NCBI GenBank assembly: GCA_963971535.1
Contig: OZ020589.1
Span: 56,393,842 to 56,457,841 of the forward strand
Reading direction: 5' to 3'
Length of the DNA: 64,000 bases
DNA from: Notolepis coatsorum
Lineage: Eukaryota > Chordata > Actinopteri > Aulopiformes > Paralepididae
The notes under the pieces were generated by a model, which was not told where the DNA came from, ran no database searches, and saw only the letters and a program-made list of their open reading frames with translations. Below are positions 55,994-64,000 of the stretch, one piece after another; within the stretch, counting starts at the first letter, position 1; the number at the start of each line of letters is the position of its first letter. The position numbers were made by a program, and so were the translations under genes.

Positions 55994-56397
55994 GGGTCTC
56001 ATTCCCCCAAAAAAATCCAAAGAGTTCTCTTGGAAGACTTATCTTGGAACCGACTGAGACAGAATCAATGACAAGTTCACTCTGAGTCCCCAAAGTGCTG
56101 GTAATATGTCTTAAGTGGCTCAAACGGTCGCACCTGGGACATCTGCTTGGGGAATGACACCATGTCTTAAACTCGAACGCGTGTTCCTGTCTAGGTAATT
56201 TGCATACAAAACAACGCCTCCAGAGCTCCTTATAAGGCAACTAGTGACGCAGCCGCATGAAAATGGAATGGCGGAAGTGCTTTGCGAGTCTTGCTACGCA
56301 TCAAAATTAGATTAGATTAATGTATTGGCATCATTAGTACAGCTCGTGGTACACCTGCTGCAGCGCGCGCACACACACAAGCGCGTGCAGTACTGTA

Positions 56398-56477
56398 TAT
56401 GAATGAATGAATGAAAACTTTATTTAACAGATTGCAAAATGGGTAATACAGTACGGCTCAATACACACAATTGTTAA
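56398..56477 (-). mobile_element. LINE family X tail, left piece
   Basis: (GAAT)4, then AACTTTATTTAACAGATTGC, GCTCAATACACACAATTGTT. It is interrupted at TTAA by the piggyBac-like element and resumes at 58186 (TTAAGGGGATGCAGACCAGA), ending near 58228. Confidence 0.85.
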
Positions 56478-56947
56478 CACTTTGGCGACCACAGTCTTGC
56501 GGCGATTTATGCCTCAGAGGACAGAGGTTTGTTTACAAACCGATGTACTTTCTAAGAGCTATATATATAATTTATAGTATTGCTATCTGTCCATTCTCAT
56601 TGTCACTTGAGTGCATAAACCATGCCTTCATAATAGCTTAAAGAAAATAAAAATCCATCGGTTGGTTGTCATTTTATAGCGTCGTGAATATAAGGTTTAT
56701 CGCGCTTTTCGTCTCATCTTTTTTCCAGGAAGCTAGATAATAGGCTAAACGTTGGCGCCGTTATATCAAACGCCATTTCTGCTGTATATATACGAATGAA
56801 ATAAAACAAACTGCGTAGCATCCGGACTATTACAGAGCATCTATGGATGAAATGGGGGCGGCGGGGAACGCCGATTAGTATTATTGATTAGCAATACAGT
56901 GTGCGTTCAGGTAGCCAATGTCAGTGATCGATCACGTTAGGTTTTAA

Positions 56948-57376
56948 AGGGGAACTATTTTACTATTTCTTTCACTATTTGGGCACTTTTACACAATTCC
57001 TGTGAGTCTATGGAACACCTCTGTAATATATATATTTTTTTTATTCATTGTTTTGTATTTCTAATCAAGTCCTCAAAAACAGCATTTTTCTACCTCAAGA
57101 TCTCGAGCTGTTTTGAGCCTGGGCTGCAGGCGCCACCTAAACCACTGTGTGGCCTGCGCCGCCTCTTGAACATTAACATGCAGCGGTGACTATATGACAT
57201 CACATATAGGCACATTTTCAAACGACTCAGTTCAGTGAGGGTGAATATTGTGAGAGGAGAATTGGAAGAATGCGCCAATATGAGAATTTTGAGACATAGA
57301 TCATATTAATATAAGTTCACATAGCTAGGAAACAATGCTAAACACTCAAAAAGGCCATTTATAAGATAGTTCCCCT
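56948..57376. mobile_element. TTAA-flanked MITE inside the piggyBac-like element
   Basis: AGGGGAACTAT at the left is repeated inverted at the right. With the flanks, GTTTTAAAGGGGAACTAT and its exact complement are 18 bp long. TTAA lies at 56944-56947 and 57377-57380. AGGGG ends plus TTAA suit Kolobok or piggyBac MITEs. Confidence 0.75.
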
Positions 57377-57974
57377 TTAAAACAATGTCCAATCCAGCTG
57401 TAATTTGGGGGAATAGTATCCTACCGTCAGGCCATGTGATCGCCGGCAGCATTTTGTCATTAGTCATCTGAATCTGGTAGATCGATATGTCCATTGGCTA
57501 ATCATAAATCCCATTATTCCAGGCTGAAATATGCGATCGGTAACGTGATCAAAGATGGGGTCTTCGTTTGGAACCGAGGCTCATATGAAATGCCCACATA
57601 CAGTGAAAAGAATATTTTTTTCAAATGCCCTCAATGATACTGCAGTGGAGCGATGGCGCCCCTAAGCGGATCTGGCCGGTATTGCATGTTTCGAAAATCA
57701 AATATGTGGGTAGGTATCTCGATCTCGATCGCGGACGTTAATAGCGTTATAAATATGGAATAAAACAATAACAACTTGCCACGGCTATATACGTGGCTCT
57801 GGTCCACAACGCAAGGTACAGGGATGAGGAAGGGACTTGATATTCACGGGTGTTTACATTTTTATTTTTGTTTTCTATTTTATTTTATTTTATACATATA
57901 TAGTTTTTGTTTTTTGTTTTGCATATATATATATATTTTTTTCTTTTCTTTTTTATGTTTAAAATAGTACACTC

Positions 57975-58140
57975 ATTTGAGTAGTGGAAAAGGGGTAGGA
58001 TTAAATAAGTGTATACTTCTTCCTACTCCTTTTCGAACATGCAGATTGAGTTGTTTTTCTTTTTTTTGTTATTGTTTGTTGTATTCATTGCATGTTCGAA
58101 ATAAAGACTTCAAATCAAATCAAATCAAATCAAATCAAAT
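57975..58140 (+). mobile_element. LINE 3' tail with (AATCA)n end
   Basis: ACTTCTTCCTACTCCTTTTC, CATGTTCGAAATAAAGACTT, then (CAAAT)-type repeats. This is the 3' end of a common fish non-LTR element. Only the tail is present, within the piggyBac-like element. Confidence 0.65.
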
Positions 58141-58185
58141 CATGGCACCGAAACACGTTTATATACGTGGACGGTCCTTAAAGTG

Positions 58186-58227
58186 TTAAGGGGATGCAGA
58201 CCAGAGAAAGACGTTTGTATTGTTTAC

Positions 58228-58228
<1 letters not shown>
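58186..58228 (-). mobile_element. LINE family X tail, right piece
   Basis: TTAAGGGGATGCAGACCAGA, then GAAAGACGTTTGTA. Continues the tail begun at 56398. Confidence 0.85.

Positions 58229-58312
<84 letters not shown>
58229..58312. repeat. (AT)n microsatellite
   Basis: About 41 uninterrupted AT units directly after the LINE piece. Confidence 0.97.
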
Positions 58313-59298
58313 CCTATGGTGTAATGAATGAACGCAGTATAGGCTCACTATTCCATTAATGACTTGTTTCATTAGGATCTAGTAGACACCACACACATGC
58401 TCTGCCCCACGCACAGCACAGGCACAGTCCGCATACATACAGACTGTACCTATACACTGCACGTAGGGCATAGCACACATATACAGCATCCACCAAATCC
58501 TAATGAAACAAGTAACCAGAATATATCAAGCCTATACCGTTCACTCATCAGACACGTAGGCCATACTGGCGCACACAAGACTTGTTATGGAATATTAATG
58601 CAGTCTATTTCCACCGATTAGCTTTAGTTCTTATTTATTTATTTATCCACTGTCATTTCATTGTTGGTGTATAGGCTATAGTGTATTTCAATATAAGTTT
58701 AATTGATTAATGATATATTCGAAGGAATGCAGGTTTATATCAAACAAAGGTCTGTCCCATTGTATACCATTAAAACAGATATGTAACAAATAAGAAATAC
58801 AAATTACACAGAAGGCATTACATAATTATTATGTTCAATCATTTCACAATAATTGCATAATTGTGTTTGAATATCTGAATAATTAAAGTAATTATACATT
58901 TGTCCAAAATAGATGGTTCAGATATGGTTAATCCAGCTGCCCTGTGATCAGATGAATCCATATTATTTATTTTTCTGACATCAAATGCGTAATTTCTTAT
59001 CGTACAAATATTGTCATATTTATTTTAATTAAAATTAAGTAATTAATTACAAGGAGGCCTGTAGCGTTGACATGAAGGAATCACTATGAGAACACAGTCT
59101 GTCAAGTTAATAAAATGTTCAATTAGTCAATCAATCATAAGTGTGCTCCTCAGCACTCTTAAATCTGCTCTCAGCCACGCTCAAATCTGATCTCAGGAAA
59201 ATTTGGGGAATCGCGCTACCAGCCATAATATGTCTTAAATGGGCAGACATCTGCCTAAGAGGACATTTTTGGTCGTAAATCCGTTCGGGAATGAGACC
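58313..59298. other. non-coding DNA with an inverted repeat
   Basis: ACTTGTTTCATTAGGAT at about 58361-58377 is matched inverted at 58498-58514, with AGCCTATA-type words also paired outside it, giving a MITE-like fold of roughly 200 bp. The rest (58620-59110) is AT-rich without a gene. Confidence 0.5.
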
Positions 59299-59299
59299 C

Positions 59300-59798
59300 A
59301 ATGCCACCAACTTTGTAGCTTAGTTGGAAACTCCAAAAGGCTCTAGCATGACCATAAATATAAATACAGGTTCTGGTGGGAGGGAGGAGCAGTATATTGG
59401 CAAGGAACAGAGGACACTATAGGATTCAAATATAACAATTATTAATCGACTAAGTAGACAAATATAAAATCATCAATATCATCAATTTCCCTAAAACCTC
59501 ATCATATCAATGTCCTTTTCCATGTGCTCAAGCCGCCTAATTCATGGGTTGACCCATGGATAGGCGTATTGGTCTGCGCTCGTTGCCTCGGTTGTCCCCA
59601 GGCCACTGATGGCTAGGACACAAGAAATGCGCGGCAGTCACTGGGCACACAAATTGTAATTACGTCACGAGCGTGGACGCATCCATAGCCCAGGAAGTGT
59701 GTTGATCGCCTCGCGGGATGTAGAGCACCAGCATCAGGGTTAGTCCACCTGTTTCGTTCGTCTAGCTCCCCGTTCTCCGCCGACACGTGGTCTGGAAT
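59300..59798. other. no gene recognised; moderately CpG-rich
   Basis: Intergenic or intronic DNA that becomes richer in CG after 59560. The last eight bases TCTGGAAT (59791-59798) are the target duplication of the following hAT. Confidence 0.5.
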
Positions 59799-60116
59799 TA
59801 GGGTGACCAGATTTCAATAAACCAAATGTGGGACAAAGGGTATGTTTGTGAGGGACAACCCCCCCCCCAGTGCAGCCCCCTCCCCTTTTTTTGGTGGACT
59901 GTCCCTGTCGCGTCTATGCTTTTACCAACGCGTTCGTGTTTCTGGGTTCCCGTTTTGCGCTCTGATTGGCCACTGACCTACGCTAGTACGCCCCCCTCCT
60001 AGCTGCTAGGGTGAAGGGACTTGGCTTGGCTGGGAAGCTGGTGGTGGAGGGAGAGGGAGGAGGTGTGGGGTGGGCTGTCATCTTTCAAATATATTTCCGC
60101 CATGATAATAATTATA

Positions 60117-60187
60117 ATGAGCGCAGAGCTCGGTCTGTGTCCTCAGCGCTTGAAGCGCTGAGGAAACAGACCGAGCTCTGCGCTCAT
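60117..60187. repeat. 71-bp near-perfect palindrome, copy 1
   Basis: Arms of 35 bases (ATGAGCGCAGAGCTCGGTCT, GTGTCCTCAGCGCTT and their complement) around a single G, with one mismatch. Followed by TGTTCTCTCCGCCAT, the inverse of the ATGGCGGAGAGAACA at 60687. Confidence 0.95.
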
Positions 60188-60200
60188 TGTTCTCTCCGCC

Positions 60201-60203
<3 letters not shown>

Positions 60204-60278
<75 letters not shown>

Positions 60279-60284
60279 TTAATA
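60204..60284. repeat. (AAT)n microsatellite
   Basis: About 26 AAT units with one ATT variant, between palindromes 1 and 2. Confidence 0.97.
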
Positions 60285-60355
60285 ATGAGCGCAGAGCTCG
60301 GTCTGTGTCCTCAGCGCTTGAAGCGCTGAGGACACAGACCGAGCTTTGCGCTCAT
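60285..60355. repeat. 71-bp near-perfect palindrome, copy 2
   Basis: Same arms as copy 1; one mismatch (GAGCTTTGCG on the right). Followed by TGTTCTCTCC and a small GGCGTC insertion. Confidence 0.95.
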
Positions 60356-60390
60356 TGTTCTCTCCGGCGTCCGCCATGATAATAATAATA

Positions 60391-60470
60391 ATGAGCGCAG
60401 AGCTCGGTCTGTGTCCTCAGCGCTTGAAGCGCTTGAAGCGCTGAGGACACAGACCGAGCTCTGCGCTCAT
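60391..60470. repeat. 80-bp palindrome, copy 3
   Basis: Same arms with the centre word GCGCTTGAA duplicated. Confidence 0.95.
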
Positions 60471-60510
60471 TGTTCTCTCCGCCATGATAATAATAATAAT
60501 AATAATAATA

Positions 60511-60685
<175 letters not shown>

Positions 60686-60686
60686 C

Positions 60687-60800
60687 ATGGCGGAGAGAAC
60701 AAAACGAAGACAACGCACGTTGCCACAAGTGCAATAAAACATTTGCAAGTATGAGTGGCAATACAAGCAATTTGTCAAAACATCTGTTGTCAAAACATAA
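60687..60800 (+). pseudogene. hAT transposase N-terminal scrap with BED-type zinc finger
   Basis: ATGGCGGAGAGAACAAAACG starts a basic peptide (MAERTKRRQRT). In another frame, 60721-60798 encodes CHKCNKTFASMSGNTSNLSK, then HLLSKH: the C-x2-C...H-x4-H of BED fingers with the typical 'NTSNLxKHL' phrase of hAT and ZBED proteins. A frame shift between them and an early end leave only this DNA-binding remnant, at the position expected for the N-terminus. Confidence 0.65.
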
Positions 60801-61074
60801 CATTAGTCTCCAGAAATGCGCCTTTGTGACGTGTTGTCATGTCGCCTGGATGCCAAGGATGCAGTGTCACTCGCGGTCAGATACTATAGTAACGTTACGC
60901 GACGCATAGAGGTTCTTTCACTTTGGCTGGGGGGGGGGGGGGGGGGGGTGGGCGTTAGCGCGGATGACAACCAATCATGCGGGCCATGGTCTCAATATGC
61001 GTGACGTGTGAAAGGAGACAGGAATGCTGTACAGTCACGCGCAATGCGTGACGTCTGGTCACCCTATCTGGAAT

Positions 61075-61828
61075 TGCGGCCACCTCTATGCCCGCTCCAA
61101 GTCACTGTTAGGTTACCAAGATCCAAGATCTTGCTTCCCATTGGCTACAAGCAAATTGTTGAATGGTCTGGAGGTCGTGGCACAGATGTCTTCTCTTACC
61201 GAATTAATGGTGTGAGGTAAATAACAATTCACAGCTAAATACACTACAACCAAGGGAGAAACAAACTTCACAGTAAACATAAGTCAAAATGATAACTCCA
61301 ACTGAATCTACACACAGTAAAGTAAAAGTAACACAGCAACCGAGAAATAATATATTTACTGTAATTTACACACTCATAAGTCACACGTTAATTCATCAGA
61401 GTCCATCCATGACATACACAGAATCACACCCACAACAGATGGCTGGATGGCTAGATTGAAAAAATTGCTGTTTATGGAATGATATCAAATATATCTACAT
61501 GTAGCTGTGGACACACACAAACACATAACATGGATATCATGAAGTCCTTCTTAGTTCTGTGCAGAGTGAGTGTGATCCATTGTCGCGGTCATGAGCTATG
61601 ATCATCATACACTGGCTTTGATGTCCTTTGTCCCTCATTCCACCGGCCCCATCCCCTGCCCTCTCTGTCTTTATTTGACAGTTGTTTTATGATTGCTTAG
61701 GCTCCATATTTCAATGTGTTTCTGTTACAACATAAAAACATAATACAATTAACTAGAGCTAGACAAGACGAAGATAAATACAAAGAACCAAGTTAATCGA
61801 AACATACATTTCTAAACATTATTACTAG
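61075..61828. other. no gene recognised
   Basis: A frame over 61086-61220 ends at a donor-like GAG/GTAAAT, but the peptide matches nothing I know. The rest is AT-rich. Confidence 0.4.
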
Positions 61829-62000
61829 AGGTGGGCATAGATAATTTTTTTTAATCTAGATTAATCTATCTGCAATCCATAGATTGCATAGATAGCCATT
61901 TTAATCTAGATTAATCTAGATTAAAATGGCTAAAAAAAAACAAAAAATCTGCCGAAGGCATTCAAAATATGTGTGTTCTACCCAAATAATGACCAGAGGA
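61829..62000. mobile_element. hAT terminus fragment
   Basis: AGAGGTGGGCATAGATAAT, then several overlapping TTAATCTAGATTAATCT palindromes and ATTAAAATGGC. This is a recurring fish hAT end. No partner terminus was found to its right. Confidence 0.55.
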
Positions 62001-62351
62001 GGATATTGATACTCTCCTCTTCATCTCCTTGTTCAACAGCATGAACATGTCTCTTCTTTTTGTAATTTCCAGTGTTTCTTTTAAAACCAGATTTATCGTA
62101 ATTTTCTGTGCCCTTCCTTTGATGCCATTTCCATTGTTACACTGATATTAACAGCTCTCTCCAGTGTCAAATCACTCTCTGTCAGTAGTTTCTTCTGTGC
62201 ACCTTCATTTCTTAATCCACACACAAACCTCTCAATGTGTCTTTTAGTGAATCTCTAAATTCACAATGCTGCTGACTGGTTGCTCACACACAGACTTCTG
62301 CAGAAGCAGGTTTCTCAACAAATTCAGTGCAAGCTCAGTGTAACAGTTCCA
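62001..62351. other. no gene recognised
   Basis: AT-rich DNA, perhaps interior of the hAT fragment to its left. Confidence 0.35.
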
Positions 62352-62421
62352 TGAATGAATTAATGTAAACTTTATTTAACAGATTGCAGAATGGGTACAA
62401 TACAGTACGGCTCAATACAAA
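62352..62421 (-). mobile_element. LINE family X tail fragment
   Basis: ATGAATGAATTAATGTAAAC, TTTATTTAACAGATTGCAGA, then ACAGTACGGCTCAATACA. Cut off by the poly-T (minus-strand poly-A) end of the L1-type LINE. Confidence 0.8.
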
Positions 62422-64000
62422 TTTTTTTTCTCTTTTTTACCAATTATTTTTTATAATTTTTTTGACATGACATAAAACTAGACACACAAACATTAACAGC
62501 AAATATCCACAATAAATCACAGGACTATTAATACAGTCCAGTATTTGAATCAATATAAATGTAGGTTACGAGATATATACATAATACTTACAATAGAATA
62601 CAATACATACATATGCTCTTGCTCGTTCTTCTCCCCCCCCCTCAGGACCCCCCTTGGATAATCCATCCATTATTTAGTTTCTAACCAAGGATTACAATTC
62701 ATATGCTAACCTTTATTTTCTCCACCACCTCTAACCAGATTGCAATGCTGGCTTCATTGATACCTAAAATTCTTGCGGTAGATATCTCTAGATAAATCAC
62801 ATCGAGATAAGTAAGAACCCATACCTTCCGGCACATTTGATCCGGTTGAATCCAGCGTGATGCTATCAGCTTTTTAGCAGCCGTAAGACCGGACAAAATG
62901 TGTCTCTTTAGCTGTATAGAGGGTGCTAACTGAGAAACATCATTCAACAACAATACAGAAGGCAGTACAGGTATGGTCAGAAATAACAATTCTGATAATT
63001 GCATGGTTACTTCTTCCCAGAATATCTTAACAGGGGGGCATTCCCAATACATATGCATAAATGTACCGATATCACCCCTTAGACACAAATAGCATAGAGA
63101 GTCTTGTTTAAGCCCCATTCGGTTCAAACTTATAGGAGTCAGGTAAGTCCTATGAATAAAATTAAGATTAATCTGTTGATGATCCGGGTTGCGTGACGCT
63201 AGTCGAACGTTTGACCAGACTGCATGCCAATCAAAATCTACTTCCAAGTCTAGTATATCCTTCCTCCAAACTGAGTCTAGTGGAAGGATTCCATACGAAG
63301 ACGTAAGTAAGTGATGATAAAAGTCAGATACGAAGCCTCTCGATGTCTCCCTTTCATAAAATAATTTGTGATATCTGTGGTGCTCAAGTGGTATCTTTAA
63401 TGGGACTCCATTAGCCTTCAAAGTTGCTAATAACTGTATATAGAAATAATAAGTGGAGCTGGTGAGGTTAAATTTGTTATGAATATCTTGATAGCTACAG
63501 AAACCCCGTTCGTTGAAGATATCTCCCAGTGTATGTATGCCCTGCTTTTCCCATTTGGGATATCTGATAGGTTGTTGTGCAATAAGGAGTGCATTGTTAT
63601 TGAATATGGGAGAATGGCTATGCCATTTATGTTGGTTAGTACATTTGTTCTGTGTCACGCCATATCCGAATCACATGTGTAATAAGAGGGCCAAATTTCA
63701 AGTCGCATTGCTTAATTGATAATTTGGTGTATACTATATCCTGCAGTCTATGTGGTGCCACTATGTTTTCTTCTAATATTCTCCAGGATACAGATGCTTG
63801 AGAATCAAACCAGGTGATCAGTGGTCTTAAAGAGAACGCTTTAAAATAGTGGTAGAAGTCTGGAAATGCTAAACCTCCGTCGGCTTTGTTTCTCTGTGCG
63901 GTGGATCTTTTTATTCTTGGAGGTTTGTTGTTCCAAATAAATGTATATGCGGTGGAGTGCAATTTTTTCCAGTAACCAGCAGGGAGGGGGGTAACGGTAA
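62422..64000 (-). mobile_element. L1/Tx1-type LINE, 3' part, continuing past the window
   Basis: A T-rich start (62424-62440) is the minus-strand poly-A tail. The frame 63658-62699 (319 residues) ends the ORF2 protein: SLCYLCLRGDIGTFMHMYWE, CPPVKIFWEEVTMQL, then AAKKLIASRWIQPDQMCRKV. 'CxxC...G...H..WxC' is the C-terminal zinc-like motif of L1-type ORF2. Upstream (63962-63636, another frame) FIWNNKPPRIKRSTAQRNKA and DGGLAFPDFYHYFKAFSLRP are the RT-distal 'GG-G-P' block. One frame shift lies near 63650. The RT core and endonuclease would be beyond 64000. Confidence 0.85.

Larger units (their letters stand above)
56478..58185. mobile_element. piggyBac-like element flanked by TTAA
   Basis: The target TTAA is duplicated at 56474-56477 and 58186-58189, exactly within the LINE tail word ATTGTTAAGGGG, whose intact form is seen at 5577 and 7953. 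Ends: CACTTTGGCGACC on the left and, inverted, CACTTTAAGGACCGTCC on the right. TTAA targeting is the rule for piggyBac. The 1.7-kb interior has no transposase; it contains a smaller TTAA-flanked MITE and a LINE 3' tail. Confidence 0.8.
55994..59299. mobile_element. possible PIF/Harbinger-type element carrying other insertions
   Basis: The left end GGGTCTCATTCCC is matched by the inverted right end GGGTCTCATTCCC, each bordered by AAT (55991-55993 and 59300-59302). Subterminal words ATGTCTTAA recur near 56107, 56163 and 59250. A 13-bp terminal repeat with a 3-bp duplication fits PIF/Harbinger, but AAT is not the usual TWA, and no transposase was seen. The pairing across 3.3 kb could be coincidental. 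Confidence 0.35.

Noticed and set aside
61008-61220. Frame ending in VFSYRINGVR next to a GTAAAT donor, as a host exon interrupted by the hAT
   Set aside because: The peptide starts inside the hAT, matches nothing known to me, and the upstream half of such an exon could not be found.

Overview
The window reads as a repeat-rich stretch of a teleost fish genome. The evidence is intron-bearing gene fragments with consensus splice sites, microsatellites, fish-type LINE tails, hAT and TTAA-type DNA transposons, and a Gmr1-order LTR retrotransposon, a lineage first described from cod. No complete host gene is visible. The host-like coding traces are short and partial: two exon-like blocks at 1235-1942 that resemble fish SAMD3-like proteins, a C-terminal SAMD3-like piece on the opposite strand near 9330-9560, a PHD-finger end at 6243-6415, and one RecQ-helicase-like exon at 8835-9015.

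Layout. 1-11.6 kb: GT-rich microsatellite, gene fragments, an 8-bp-flanked hAT element (2046-2661) and a 5'-truncated relative (9580-9955), several fragments of one LINE family including its (GAAT)n tail, tandem repeats, and a THAP/IS4EU-type transposase remnant split by a LINE tail. 11.65-36.0 kb: a three-level nest. An L2-like LINE on the minus strand was split by a Gmr1-like LTR element B (11781-34395). B was later hit twice, by a Ty3/gypsy chromovirus A (12719-19409) inside its 5' LTR and by a long-LTR, apparently non-coding element C (21854-30547) inside its pol. Each LTR element has paired LTRs and a target-site duplication. A and C have nearly identical LTRs and are very young; B is somewhat older.

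36-54.4 kb: two minisatellites that served as landing sites. The first (34-36 bp unit) is split by an L2 3' end and a tRNA-derived SINE. The second (30 bp unit, 38281-54425) is split by two L2 pieces and a 1.49-kb hAT. One L2 piece is itself split by an 11.9-kb LTR element D (gag-like reading frame, tRNA-His-type primer site, no recognisable pol) and by a Rex1/CR1-like LINE. 54.4-64 kb: mostly non-coding DNA holding a possible PIF/Harbinger-type element, a TTAA-flanked piggyBac-like element with a second TTAA-flanked MITE inside it, an 8-bp-flanked hAT with four near-perfect palindromes, and the 3' half of an L1/Tx1-type LINE running off the right edge.

No operon-like or cooperative gene system is present. 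The features worth following are the order of nested insertions, the SCAN-like Gag of element B, the two LTR elements without recognisable polymerase genes (C and D), and the palindrome cluster in the hAT at 59.8-61.1 kb. All family names come from reading motifs by eye; no database search was possible.
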